DNA of 64,000 nt from Acidobacteriota bacterium (GCA_009838525.1 VXRJ01000018.1:583087-647086), one strand, 5' to 3'; numbered from the stretch's first letter, positions 47,283-56,790 are shown. Numbers and translations: made by a program. Notes: generated by a model from the letters alone, not told the origin.

Positions 47283-48527
47283 GTGCCGGCGAGTATCGAC
47301 GAGAGGGCTTCGGTGCTGAAGGACGCCGGCGCTTCGCCGGACGAGACGGAAGAACTGTTGTACTACAACGCCAATCGGTTCGATACGGCAGCACTCAAGA
47401 CAACCGCTCATCTCCCGCTTGACGACGAACCGTTCGTGAAAACGTGGGAAGGATACGCCCGGGCCGCTGAGACATCCGGCGCATGGACCACGTTGCGCCA
47501 AGCGCTCCCTCAGCTCCGCTTTCCGGTCGAGGGAGGCATCAGCCGCAGACCCGCCTATCGAGCGTCGGTGCTCCGACTCGAACCCGTGCCGGAAGATACG
47601 CGGCCGCTGCGCCTGCATCGGCCAGAGGACCTTCGGATCACGCTCCACCAGACGCCGGCAGGCCGACTGCCGGTCCTTACCATTCCGCACAAGCCGGACT
47701 TCGTCCTACTGACGCAGGCGTTCACCGGATGGAACGAGCCGATCCCGGTCCCCGCGGCGCTGGGCGCGACAATGGTGTCCGGATACCCCAACGCGGATCG
47801 GATGCGACGTCTGAAGGCAAGCTGGCTGGTGTCGCATCCCGATGCAACCGAACTCGACTGGAGGATCGCGTTTCAGTCGTTCCGGTCGCAAAAAGGGAAG
47901 TACCTGGATCGGTTCATGCTGGCTTCGACCGCCCCCTACAGTGGCGTTCCGGGGGCGCGGCTCGGGCTCGATGCCAACACCTGGAAACGTCTTTCGCTCG
48001 CCATCCGTATCGAACACGAGGCGGTTCACTACTTCACGTGCCGCGTCTTCGGCTCGATGCAGAATCGTCTGCTCGACGAACTGATCGCCGACTACGCCGG
48101 TCTCGTTTATGGTACCGGCCGCTACCGCGCCGACTGGGCCCTGCGGTTCCTGGGCCTTGAGGCATTCCCTACGTACCGACGGGGCGCGCGACTGGAGTAC
48201 TACCGAGGCGATCCGCCGCTCGGTGCTGGCGCGTTTCGTGTCCTGCAGTGCCTCGTCAAGCGCGCGGCACACAACCTGGAGGCGTACAACCGGGAACGTC
48301 GCACCAGTCTCCGCCCGGCGGGTCGTCTTCGGACAGTTGTGGCCCTAACCAGGCTCACGGTGGAAGACCTCGCCGCAACCAATGCCTCTCGACGGCTGGA
48401 GGCGGCTCTACACGAAGTGGAACCGCTATTCGCGCCAGCGGGCTCCGTCGAGCGGAACCAGGGTGACGAACCACCACTCTCCAGCGCAGGCGCCTTGCAT
48501 CCCGGAGGGCCCCAACATGCCGTTTGA
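47283..48527 (+). CDS. Soluble HExxH protein of unknown function (gluzincin-like)
   Basis: 414 aa from GTG 47283, one base after the previous stop. No signal peptide. H245-E246-A-V-H249 lies in IRIEHEAVHYFTCRVFG and is followed by LLDELIADYAGL (E266, D270), the pattern HExxH...ExxxD typical of gluzincin zinc peptidases. Upstream part has ELLYYNANRF and IPHKPDFVLLTQAF without known motifs. A zinc hydrolase role is inferred; processing of the precursor or of a partner is possible. It overlaps the ATP-grasp gene by 11 bases. Confidence 0.65.
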   Translation: MPASIDERASVLKDAGASPDETEELLYYNANRFDTAALKTTAHLPLDDEPFVKTWEGYARAAETSGAWTTLRQALPQLRFPVEGGISRRPAYRASVLRLEPVPEDTRPLRLHRPEDLRITLHQTPAGRLPVLTIPHKPDFVLLTQAFTGWNEPIPVPAALGATMVSGYPNADRMRRLKASWLVSHPDATELDWRIAFQSFRSQKGKYLDRFMLASTAPYSGVPGARLGLDANTWKRLSLAIRIEHEAVHYFTCRVFGSMQNRLLDELIADYAGLVYGTGRYRADWALRFLGLEAFPTYRRGARLEYYRGDPPLGAGAFRVLQCLVKRAAHNLEAYNRERRTSLRPAGRLRTVVALTRLTVEDLAATNASRRLEAALHEVEPLFAPAGSVERNQGDEPPLSSAGALHPGGPQHAV

Positions 48528-49545
48528 ACCGAGGCTGGGTAGAGGCCTTATGGCCTTGTTGGACGCTGCCCGCCGCGCCGGCTACGCCTTTGAAGTGATC
48601 TGTGGCTACCCCGGGAATATCGTCCGCGTGGTGGACCACGACGCCTCGGGCTTCATCTTTCAGACCTGGCCTGGATTCCTGACGTTGCAGCGACGCGACG
48701 ACTACGCCCGCTTGACTGACAAACCTGCGCAAAAACTGTTGCTGGCTGAGGTTGGATTGCCTGCGCCCCGGCTGCTTGCCTGTCTTGCCGCGGACGACGA
48801 CGTGGGGGAGGTGCTTGAATCCGCACCGGTGTCCTTTCCCTGCGTGGTCAAACCATGCATCGGCACGTACAGCCGTTGGGTCTTCACTCACATACAGACG
48901 CGTCGGCTCCTCCGCATGGCTGTGGAACGGATCGCGGCCTCCGGCCACAGAGTGCTGGTTGAGCAACAGATCGAAGGGGCGCACTACCGGGTACTCTGCG
49001 TCGGAGGTGTTCTTGCCGGCTGCGTCGAGCGCCGGCCACCCCGGGTGACCGGTGACGGCGAGCGAACGGTGGCCGAGCTCGTCACCGAACGGAACCATGA
49101 ACCAGGCCGCGATGGAAGCTGTGAAGACGGCCTGCTTCATCCGATCGTGATCGACAGAGCGGCCGAAGCATATCTCCGGCAGCAGGGTTACACACCAGAA
49201 AGTGTGCCACCGCCCGGAACAGCCGTGGCCCTCAACCGTCTCGTTACAGGGCTTGCGGGCGCCGACTTCATAGACGCCTCCGATCGGATTCACCCCGAAA
49301 CTGTCCGCCTCTGCGAGACATTTGCCCGCCGACACCGCCTCTTCATCGCCGGATTCGATCTGATCACACCAGCGATCGATCGGTCGATCCGCGACGTCGG
49401 CGCGATCAACGAGGTAAACGTCCGCGAAGTCGACGCCACCTGCATCGAGCAGTGCAATGTCGGCAAGCGCCGTCCCGTTTCCAGCTACGTCTGGGAGCGA
49501 CTGCCGTTCGACAGGATTGCAGCAACATCCTGCCCCATTTGGTAG
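48517..49545 (+). CDS. ATP-grasp ligase (cyanophycin-synthetase/GshF-like half) in the RiPP operon
   Basis: 342 aa from ATG 48517 with GGAGG upstream. The ATP-grasp fold shows K112 in FPCVVKPCIGTYSRW, the adenine-loop HRVLVEQQIEGAHYRVLCVGG, RRPPRVTGDGERTVAELV and the metal ligands D281 (AGFDLITP), E299 and N301 (INEVN). These blocks resemble the ATP-grasp part of cyanophycin synthetase and GshF. It probably activates a carboxylate as acyl phosphate to form an amide or ester. Known graspetide ligases use this chemistry on core Glu/Asp; both cores here end in Glu. It is the last gene of the export operon. Confidence 0.82.
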   Translation: MPFEPRLGRGLMALLDAARRAGYAFEVICGYPGNIVRVVDHDASGFIFQTWPGFLTLQRRDDYARLTDKPAQKLLLAEVGLPAPRLLACLAADDDVGEVLESAPVSFPCVVKPCIGTYSRWVFTHIQTRRLLRMAVERIAASGHRVLVEQQIEGAHYRVLCVGGVLAGCVERRPPRVTGDGERTVAELVTERNHEPGRDGSCEDGLLHPIVIDRAAEAYLRQQGYTPESVPPPGTAVALNRLVTGLAGADFIDASDRIHPETVRLCETFARRHRLFIAGFDLITPAIDRSIRDVGAINEVNVREVDATCIEQCNVGKRRPVSSYVWERLPFDRIAATSCPIW

Positions 49546-49548
49546 TGG

Positions 49549-49567
49549 GCCCGCGAGGCCGGCGGGC
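49549..49567 (+). terminator. GC-rich hairpin after the RiPP export operon
   Basis: GCCCGC (49549-49554) and GCGGGC (49562-49567) form a perfect 6-bp stem with a 7-base loop, four bases after the ATP-grasp stop. There is no T-run, so it is only a possible terminator. Confidence 0.35.
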
Positions 49568-49648
49568 GAGCCGAGGTCCGCTTGGCGGGATTCCCGCGTC
49601 CGGCGCGGATGGTAGAATCGCGCGACGGGCCGAATACCGGGGGGAACC

Positions 49649-52600
49649 ATGTTCACGCGGGCTTCACGCGCGGTGATTCTGGGTGCGGCGGGAGCAGCCA
49701 TCAGCCTCCAGGCGGGGCAGTCCGAGCCGGCGGCAGGGGCGGCACCGGTCGACTTCCAGCGCGAGGTGCGGCCGATCCTGGCCGACAACTGTTTCTCCTG
49801 CCACGGCCCGGACGAGAGCACGCGGCAGGTACGGCTGCGGCTGGACACGGAAGAAGGTGTGTTCCAGGAACGGCCGGCGGGGCAGCCGGTGGTCGTCGGC
49901 GACGCTGACGCCAGCCTGGTGATCCAGCGCGTCTCGCACTCGGACGAGCGGCTCCGGATGCCGCCCGCGGAGACGAACAAGTCGCTCACGGACGATCAGG
50001 TCGACACGCTGCGGCGCTGGATCGATGAGGGCGCCAACTGGGATCGGCACTGGGCCTTCGAGACCATCACGCGGCCCGATCCACCGGCGGTGGCGGACGC
50101 GGACTGGGCGCGGACGCCGCTCGACCGGTTCATCCTCGCCCGACTGGAAGCGGAGGGGCTCGCGCCGGCGCCGGAGGCGGACCGGCGGACCCTCGCGCGG
50201 CGGGCAGCCTACGACCTGACCGGCCTGCCGCCGACGCCGGAAGCGCTGCAGGCGTTTCTGGACGATGCCGCGCCGGATGCTTACGAGCGGTACGTCGACG
50301 GCCTGCTCGCAACGGAGCAGTGGGGCGAGCACCGGGCGCGCTACTGGCTCGACGCGGCGCGCTACGGCGATACCCACGGCATCCACATCGACAACTACCG
50401 CGAGATGTATCCCTACCGCGACTGGGTCATCCGCGCCTTCAACGAGAACAAGCCGTTCGACGAGTTCACCATCGAGCAGGTGGCGGGCGACCTGCTGGAC
50501 GAGCCGACCCTCGATCAGTTGGTCGCCACCGGTTTCCAGCGGAACAACATCACCACCAACGAAGGCGGCGTCGTCCCGGAGGAGTACGAGGCGATCTACG
50601 CCAAGGACCGCGCGGAGACGATCGCCGGCATCTACCTGGCGCTCACCGTCGGCTGCGCCACCTGCCACGACCACAAGTTCGACCCGATCCGGCAGAGCGA
50701 GTTCTACGCGATGACCGCGTTCTTCCGGAACACGACGCAGTACGTGATGGACGGCAACGTCTCCGACCCGCCGCCCATTCTCGTGGTGCCGGAAGAGGCG
50801 GATCGCGAGCTGTGGCACGACCTGCGCACGGAAGCGGCCGAACTCGAGACGCGCATCAGCACGCGCGCCGCCGCGGTGGACGACGCGTTCGCGGAGTGGC
50901 TCGCCACCGGCGAGTACCGGACGCTGCGCGCGCCGCTCGAGGAGGCGTCGACCTGGATGGCGCTCGATCTGACGGACAGCGCGGCCCCGGCATTCGTGGT
51001 GGACGGCGAAGCCCATCCGGTCGAGTTCCACGGCGATACGCGGATTGCGCCCGGACCCCACGATCTGCCGGCGCTCCACTTCGGCGACGAGTCGTGGGCG
51101 GCTCTCCCGCCGTCGGCGATCGATAGCGACACGCCCTTCTCGATGGCCCTCTGGATCTACCAGCCGGAAGAGGAAGGGAACTACGTGGTGGCCGGCCAGT
51201 ACGACCCGGACGACGGCAGCCGGGGCTGGTCTATGACCATCGGATCGCGGCAGCTCTCGTTCAGGCTGACCGGCGACAAGGACCCCGAAGACCCGGAGCG
51301 CCGCCCGGCCCCGCGCGTCTCCCCGACGAACCTGAAGCGGATGCCGCCGGGCGAGTGGACACACATCGTCCTCACGCATGACGGCACGGGCGAGCGGGCC
51401 GGCATGAACGTCTTCCGTGACGGCGACGTGCTGGAGGCGTCCGGCAGCGAGTACTTCACCCGGGCCATCGGCAGCATCCAGGTCGACACGCCGCTGGAGC
51501 TGGGCCGCGGCCGCACCACCGTCCGCACCGAAGACGCCATGCGCTACTTCGCGGGCGGGGGCGTCGCCGACCTGCGCATCTTCAACCGCGCCCTCACGGT
51601 GCAGGAAGCGGCCGTCGTCTCCCGCTGGGCGACGCTGGAGCGGGCGAGCGCGAAGGCGGCCGACGCCCTCGACGCCGGCGAGCTGGCGGCGCTGCGCCTC
51701 TACTACCTGAGCGTGCGCGACGAACCGTACCGGGGGATGCTCGCCCGCTCGCACGAGATCAACCGCGAGTGGCGCGAGATGCGCCGGCGGGGCGGCGTCA
51801 CCCACGTGATGCAGGAATTGCCCGACACCGAGCCGGAAGCGCACATCCTGTACCGCGGCATGTACGACCAGCCGCGCGAACGGGTGGCGGCCGGCGTGCC
51901 CGCGGTGCTGCCGCCGATGTCGGAATCGCTCCCGCGCAATCGCCTCGGCCTTGCCCACTGGCTGGTCGACGAAGCGAACCCGCTGACGAGCCGGGTCACC
52001 GTGAACCGTTTCTGGCAGCAGGTGTTCGGCACGGGCCTGGTCACCAGCAGCGAGGACTTCGGCGCGCAGGGCGATACACCCACCCACCCGGAGCTCCTCG
52101 ATTGGCTCGCTTCCGAGTTCCGGGAGTCCGGTTGGGACACGAAGGGCTTCTTCCGGATGCTGGTCACGTCGTCCGCCTACCGGCAATCGGCGCTGGCGAC
52201 CCCCGACAAGCTGGAGCGCGATTCGGCGAACCGGCTGCTGTCGCGCGGCCCGCGCTACCGCATGGACGCCGAGATGTTGCGCGACACCGCGCTCGGGGCG
52301 AGCGGCCTGCTCGTGCCGACGATTGGGGGGCCGAGCGTGCGGCCCTACCAGCCGGAAGGAGTCTGGTCGACGGTCGCGATGCCGCAAAGCAACACCCGGC
52401 TCTACAAGGTGGACGACGGGGAGGCGTTGTACCGGCGCAGCGTCTACACGTTCTGGAAGCGTTCGGCGCCGCCCGCGTCGATGGAGATCTTCAACGCGCC
52501 GACCCGCGAGCACTTCACCGTGCGCCGCGAACGGACCAACACGCCACTCCAGGCGCTCGTGACGATGAACGATCCGCAGTTCGTCGAGGCGGCGCGGCAT

Positions 52601-52882
52601 CTCGCCCAGCGTGCGCTGCGCGAAGGAGACAGCTTCGATGAACGACTTGATTTCGTTACCGTCCGCCTGCTGTCACGCCCGTTCGGCGACGCCGAGCGGG
52701 CCGTGAGCGAGAGGACGTTCGACCGGCTGCTCGACACCTATGAGGCGAATCCCGCCGAGGCCGACCGGCTGCTGTCGGTCGGCGAGTCCGAGGCGGACCC
52801 GGATCTCGGCGCGGCGGAGTCGGCAGCCTGGACGATGCTCGTGAACCAGGTGATGAACCTGGACGAGACACTGAACAAGTAG
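49649..52882 (+). CDS. PSCyt1/DUF1549/LamG/DUF1553 secreted cytochrome protein
   Basis: 1077 aa with a signal peptide. Domains in order: planctomycete-type cytochrome C with CFSCHGPD (about residues 50-54), DUF1549 (about 150-370) containing a second CxxCH in CATCHDHKFDP, a LamG/concanavalin-like insert (about 455-660) and DUF1553/PSD1 (about 760-1030). Such proteins occur in pairs with DUF1501 proteins, as here, in Planctomycetota and Acidobacteriota. The role is unknown; redox activity at the cell surface or polymer degradation has been suggested from domain content. A TAGAAT box lies about 30 bases before the start. Its partner is 25 bases downstream. Confidence 0.93.
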   Translation: MFTRASRAVILGAAGAAISLQAGQSEPAAGAAPVDFQREVRPILADNCFSCHGPDESTRQVRLRLDTEEGVFQERPAGQPVVVGDADASLVIQRVSHSDERLRMPPAETNKSLTDDQVDTLRRWIDEGANWDRHWAFETITRPDPPAVADADWARTPLDRFILARLEAEGLAPAPEADRRTLARRAAYDLTGLPPTPEALQAFLDDAAPDAYERYVDGLLATEQWGEHRARYWLDAARYGDTHGIHIDNYREMYPYRDWVIRAFNENKPFDEFTIEQVAGDLLDEPTLDQLVATGFQRNNITTNEGGVVPEEYEAIYAKDRAETIAGIYLALTVGCATCHDHKFDPIRQSEFYAMTAFFRNTTQYVMDGNVSDPPPILVVPEEADRELWHDLRTEAAELETRISTRAAAVDDAFAEWLATGEYRTLRAPLEEASTWMALDLTDSAAPAFVVDGEAHPVEFHGDTRIAPGPHDLPALHFGDESWAALPPSAIDSDTPFSMALWIYQPEEEGNYVVAGQYDPDDGSRGWSMTIGSRQLSFRLTGDKDPEDPERRPAPRVSPTNLKRMPPGEWTHIVLTHDGTGERAGMNVFRDGDVLEASGSEYFTRAIGSIQVDTPLELGRGRTTVRTEDAMRYFAGGGVADLRIFNRALTVQEAAVVSRWATLERASAKAADALDAGELAALRLYYLSVRDEPYRGMLARSHEINREWREMRRRGGVTHVMQELPDTEPEAHILYRGMYDQPRERVAAGVPAVLPPMSESLPRNRLGLAHWLVDEANPLTSRVTVNRFWQQVFGTGLVTSSEDFGAQGDTPTHPELLDWLASEFRESGWDTKGFFRMLVTSSAYRQSALATPDKLERDSANRLLSRGPRYRMDAEMLRDTALGASGLLVPTIGGPSVRPYQPEGVWSTVAMPQSNTRLYKVDDGEALYRRSVYTFWKRSAPPASMEIFNAPTREHFTVRRERTNTPLQALVTMNDPQFVEAARHLAQRALREGDSFDERLDFVTVRLLSRPFGDAERAVSERTFDRLLDTYEANPAEADRLLSVGESEADPDLGAAESAAWTMLVNQVMNLDETLNK

Positions 52883-52907
52883 CGCTTCGGCAGGGAAGGG
52901 GTTCGAC

Positions 52908-54395
52908 ATGCATCCTGTGAAGGAAGCGGTTCTGGCCGAGACCCGGCGGCAGTTCTTCGGCACGGCGGCCAAGGGCATTGGCGGTCTGGCCCTCTCCACG
53001 CTGATGGCGAAAGACGCCTTCGCAATCCCGGGGCTGGTCCAGGCGGTCGAGGGAAGCGGCGAACGCGTGGGCGGACTGCCCGGGCTGCCGCACTTCGCGC
53101 CGAAGGCGAAGCGCTGCATCTATCTGCACATGATGGGCGCGCCGCCGCAGATGGACCTGCTCGACTACAAGCCGGAGATGCGCGACTGGTACGACAGGGA
53201 TCTTCCCGAGTCGATCCGACAGGGACAACGGCTGACGACGATGACGTCCGGCCAGGCCCGCTTCCCGATCGCGCCGTCCGTCTTCGACTTCCATCAACAC
53301 GGCCAGAGCGGGGCCTGGATCTCGGAGTTGCTGCCGCACACAGCGAGCATGGTGGACGAGATCGCCATCGTCCGGTCGATGCACACCGACGCGATCAACC
53401 ACGAGCCCGGAATCACGTTCATACAGACCGGGCAGCAGATCCCGGGACGTCCCTGCATCGGCGCCTGGTTTGCCTACGGGCTCGGCAGCATGAATGAGGA
53501 TCTGCCGACGTTCGTCGTCATGAACGCTGAAAAGAGCCATCCGAAGTCGGGCGTGCAGGCCATCTCGGCGAAACTGTGGAGCGCGGGATTCCTCTCTCCG
53601 GAGTATGCCGGCGTCGGTCTTCGGACGGGCGCCGACCCGGTGCTGTATCTCCGCGATCCGGAAGGGGTCTCTCGCGATGTCCGGCGCGAGATGCTCGACG
53701 GACTGAGCGAGCTGAACCGCATCCAGCACGAGCAGATCGGCAATCCGGAAACGCTCGCCCGCATCCAGCAGTACGAGATGGCGTACCGGATGCAGATGTC
53801 GGTCCCCGAGATGGCCGATCTCGGCAGCGAGCCCGACAGCACGTTCGAGCGCTGGGGCGAGGAGGCGAAGCAACAGGGCAAGTTCCAGAACGCGGCGCTG
53901 ATGGCCCGGCGGCTGGTGGAGCGGGGCGTCCGCTTCGTCCAGATTTACCATCGCGGCTGGGACGTCCACGCGTTCGCGCCGGAGGTGCTCCCGGCGCAGG
54001 CGGCCGACGTCGATCGCGCGGCCTGGGCCCTGATTCAGGATCTGAAGGAGCGCGGCCTCTTCGACGAGACGCTGGTGATCTGGGGCGGCGAGTTCGGCCG
54101 CACCATCTACTCGCAGGGCCGGCTGACGCCGACCGACTACGGGCGCGACCATCACCCGCGCTGTTTCAGCCTGTGGATGGCGGGCGGCGGCGTGAAGGGT
54201 GGCGTCGTCTACGGTGAGACGGACGAGTTCTCGTACAACATCGTCAGGGATCCGGTGCACATCCGAGATTTCCAGGCGACCATCCTCCACCTGTTCGGCA
54301 TCGACCACGAGCGCTTCACCCACAAACATCGCGGCCTGGATGCGAAGCTCACCGGCGTCGAGCCGGCAAGGGTGGTGCGGGAGCTTCTGGCGTAG
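52908..54395 (+). CDS. DUF1501 family secreted protein
   Basis: 495 aa. The N-terminus has an RR motif (TRRQFFGTAAKGIGG) followed by a hydrophobic stretch, consistent with Tat export. The body has the alkaline-phosphatase-like features of DUF1501: CIYLHMMGAPPQMDLLDYKP, MVDEIAIVRSMHTDAINHEPG, LVIWGGEFGRT and RDHHPRCFSLWMAGGGVKGG near the end. It almost certainly works with the upstream PSCyt1/DUF1553 protein. Substrate unknown. Confidence 0.93.
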   Translation: MHPVKEAVLAETRRQFFGTAAKGIGGLALSTLMAKDAFAIPGLVQAVEGSGERVGGLPGLPHFAPKAKRCIYLHMMGAPPQMDLLDYKPEMRDWYDRDLPESIRQGQRLTTMTSGQARFPIAPSVFDFHQHGQSGAWISELLPHTASMVDEIAIVRSMHTDAINHEPGITFIQTGQQIPGRPCIGAWFAYGLGSMNEDLPTFVVMNAEKSHPKSGVQAISAKLWSAGFLSPEYAGVGLRTGADPVLYLRDPEGVSRDVRREMLDGLSELNRIQHEQIGNPETLARIQQYEMAYRMQMSVPEMADLGSEPDSTFERWGEEAKQQGKFQNAALMARRLVERGVRFVQIYHRGWDVHAFAPEVLPAQAADVDRAAWALIQDLKERGLFDETLVIWGGEFGRTIYSQGRLTPTDYGRDHHPRCFSLWMAGGGVKGGVVYGETDEFSYNIVRDPVHIRDFQATILHLFGIDHERFTHKHRGLDAKLTGVEPARVVRELLA

Positions 54396-54427
54396 CCGCT
54401 TACAGAGAACCGATCGCGGAGGGAATC

Positions 54428-55378
54428 GTGAAGAGACTGTTTGGCATCGTGGTGGCATTCGTGCTGGCGGCGACGCCGGCCTGGGCACAGGTGACGATTT
54501 CCGACTGGCGCGGAGCGTCAGTGACGGTCGAAGCGGGCGCGGTAGACAACGACGGGGTGCGGATTTCCTACCACACGGCGGGGGAGGGGCCGCTCGTCGT
54601 CTTCGTCCACAGCATCACCGGACCGTGGTTCGACTGGCGGCACCAGATGGTGGCGCTGGCGGCGGACTACCGCGTGGTCGCCATGTCGACCCGCGGCACC
54701 GACCGCAGCGACAAGCCGGAGGGCGTGGAGCACTACACGATGGCGAAGATCTCGTCGGATATCGACGCCATCATCCGGCACTTCGGCGAGGACAAGGCCA
54801 TCGTCATCGGGCAGGACAGCGGCGGCTTCTATGCGTGGCACTTCGCCATGACGTATCCGGAGCGGGTGGAGCGCCTGGTTTCGGTCGGCACCGTCCATCC
54901 GGAAGGGCTGATTCGTCAGCTTGCCGTCGACACGGTGCAACAGGAAGCGAGCACGTTCCAGCGCGGCATGCAGGAAAACCCCAACGCGGGAGAGCAGTTC
55001 GGCCAGCGGATGCGTAACGCGCCGGCGCCTCCGGGCGAAGCCGAAGAGCTCGCGAGGCTGCGCAGCGAAGCGTACGGACGGCTCGACGGCCAATCGGTCG
55101 CCAATTTCTATCTCGCCAACTGGCCGCGGCCGCCCTTCACGCAGGAAACCGAAGGGTTCGGCTTCCGGCCCGGCGAGTTCCCGCCCGTGCAGGCGCCCAC
55201 GCTGCTGATCTACGGCAAGGACAGCGGGCCGTTCACGAACGGTACGCTCGACGGCATGCATCAGTGGGTGGATGGCCGGCTGACGATCCACGTGCTGCCG
55301 GGCGTCGGCCACGGGCCGCACACCCAGGTCCCGGAGATCGTCACCCCCACCATTCTGGAGTGGCTCGCTTCCGAGTAG
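54428..55378 (+). CDS. Secreted alpha/beta hydrolase with Asp nucleophile (epoxide hydrolase/dehalogenase type)
   Basis: 316 aa from GTG 54428 (GGAGGGAAT upstream). A signal peptide ends at AWAQ. The nucleophile elbow is GQDSGG, so the nucleophile is Asp, as in epoxide hydrolases and haloalkane/haloacetate dehalogenases; HSITGPWFDWRHQM is the oxyanion-hole region and VGHGPH carries the catalytic His. Substrate unknown. It follows DUF1501 by 32 bases and may belong to the same operon. Confidence 0.85.
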   Translation: MKRLFGIVVAFVLAATPAWAQVTISDWRGASVTVEAGAVDNDGVRISYHTAGEGPLVVFVHSITGPWFDWRHQMVALAADYRVVAMSTRGTDRSDKPEGVEHYTMAKISSDIDAIIRHFGEDKAIVIGQDSGGFYAWHFAMTYPERVERLVSVGTVHPEGLIRQLAVDTVQQEASTFQRGMQENPNAGEQFGQRMRNAPAPPGEAEELARLRSEAYGRLDGQSVANFYLANWPRPPFTQETEGFGFRPGEFPPVQAPTLLIYGKDSGPFTNGTLDGMHQWVDGRLTIHVLPGVGHGPHTQVPEIVTPTILEWLASE

Positions 55379-55490
55379 CGCCCGCGGATCGTCGACGGGC
55401 ACGAGCGGCGTGCATATCCGGGTTGTAGACGGAAACGGCGCGCGGTGAGATAATCTGGGCTTGCGTTCTGGGGCCGTGGGTGGCACCCTT

Positions 55491-55513
55491 TGCGGAGCGT
55501 GTTCCGCAGGAGG
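55491..55513 (+). promoter_or_regulatory. Hairpin touching the ribosome binding site of the NHL-propeller gene
   Basis: TGCGGA (55491-55496) and TCCGCA (55503-55508) form a 6-bp stem with a 6-base loop; the last stem base is the first base of the AGGAGG ribosome binding site (55508-55513). It could tune translation. A GATAAT box at 55449 may be the -10. Confidence 0.35.
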
Positions 55514-55518
55514 ATGAA

Positions 55519-56757
55519 ATGACTCGCAATCTGAGCATCTGGAGCCTGGTGGCACTGCTGGCCGTCGCCGTGGCGTGTGGCGGTGGCAGCGGTGAGATGG
55601 AGTCGATGGACGAGGCACCGATGGCGGAGGCGCTGCCGCCCACGACGGGTGACGGGGCGCCGATGTTTGAGGTGGACCCGTTCTGGCCGAAGCCGATGCC
55701 CAACAACTGGCTGCTCGGCTCGACCATCGGTGTCGCCGTAGACGCGGACGACCATGTCTGGATCGTCCACCGCGGCAACCTGGGCGCCAACGAGCAGCCG
55801 GCCGCGCTCGACCCGCCGCTCGCCGCCGAGTGCTGCTTCCCGGCCCCGCCGATCCTGGAGTTCGATTCCGACGGGAATCTGATCCAGCACTGGGGTGGAC
55901 CTGGTGACGGCTACGACTGGCCCGCTTCGAACCACGGGATCGCGGTCGATCACATGAACAACGTCTGGATCGGCGGCAACGGCGGCGACGACTCCCATGC
56001 GTTGAAGTTCACCCATGCCGGCGACTTCCTCCTGCAGATCGGCGAGCATGACCACGAAGGGCCCGACAGCATGTCGACCACGCGCTACTCGCAGGTCGCC
56101 AAGGTGTCGATTGACGCCGCGAACAACGAGGCGTACCTGGCAGACGGCTACGGCAACAAGCGGGTCGCCGTCGTGGACATGGACACCGGAGAGCTGAAGC
56201 GGTTCTGGGGCGCCTACGGGAACGAGCCGGACGACGCGGAGCCGCCACGGTTCGATCCGGACACGGCGCCGGCGAACGGTGACGTCAACACCGAAGCCAA
56301 CGCGCACGATCCGCAGTTCCGCAACCCGGTCCACTGCGCCGATCCGACCCGCGACGGCCTCGTGTATGCCTGCGATCGCCCCGGCAACCGGGTGCAGGTG
56401 TTCACGACGGAGGGCGAGTTCGTCGAGGAGATCTACCTCCAGACGAAGACGCTGGGCGCCGGCGCGGTCTGGGATATCGCCTTCTCGACGGATCCCGACC
56501 AGACGTTCGCCTACGTCGCGGACGGCATGAACGAGAAGGTGCACGTCCTGCGTCGCCAGCCGCTGGAGTACATCTACAGCTTCGGCAGCGGCGGCCGGAT
56601 GGCCGGCCAGTTCTACGGGACGCACAGCATTGCGGTCGACTCTCAGGGGAACGTCTACACGACCGAGACGTACGAGGGGAAGCGGGTGCAGAAATTCCGC
56701 TACACCGGCATGGGCAACCCGATGGGCGACGTCGGCGTGCCGCACCCCACCAACTAG
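55519..56757 (+). CDS. NHL-repeat beta-propeller lipoprotein
   Basis: 412 aa from ATG 55519, fixed by AGGAGG five bases upstream. The lipobox is AVAVAC, so it is an outer-surface or periplasmic lipoprotein. Repeats of the NHL/six-bladed propeller type are clear: GIAVDHMNNVWIGGN, AYLADGYGNKRVAVVD, VYACDRPGNRVQVFT, IAVDSQGNVYTTETYEGKRVQKF. Function unknown; such propellers bind ligands or act as peptidyl-glycine-lyase relatives. It is followed by a strong terminator. Confidence 0.85.
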   Translation: MTRNLSIWSLVALLAVAVACGGGSGEMESMDEAPMAEALPPTTGDGAPMFEVDPFWPKPMPNNWLLGSTIGVAVDADDHVWIVHRGNLGANEQPAALDPPLAAECCFPAPPILEFDSDGNLIQHWGGPGDGYDWPASNHGIAVDHMNNVWIGGNGGDDSHALKFTHAGDFLLQIGEHDHEGPDSMSTTRYSQVAKVSIDAANNEAYLADGYGNKRVAVVDMDTGELKRFWGAYGNEPDDAEPPRFDPDTAPANGDVNTEANAHDPQFRNPVHCADPTRDGLVYACDRPGNRVQVFTTEGEFVEEIYLQTKTLGAGAVWDIAFSTDPDQTFAYVADGMNEKVHVLRRQPLEYIYSFGSGGRMAGQFYGTHSIAVDSQGNVYTTETYEGKRVQKFRYTGMGNPMGDVGVPHPTN

Positions 56758-56790
56758 GGCGCGACCGGACGGCGGAGTCTTTGATGGGAG

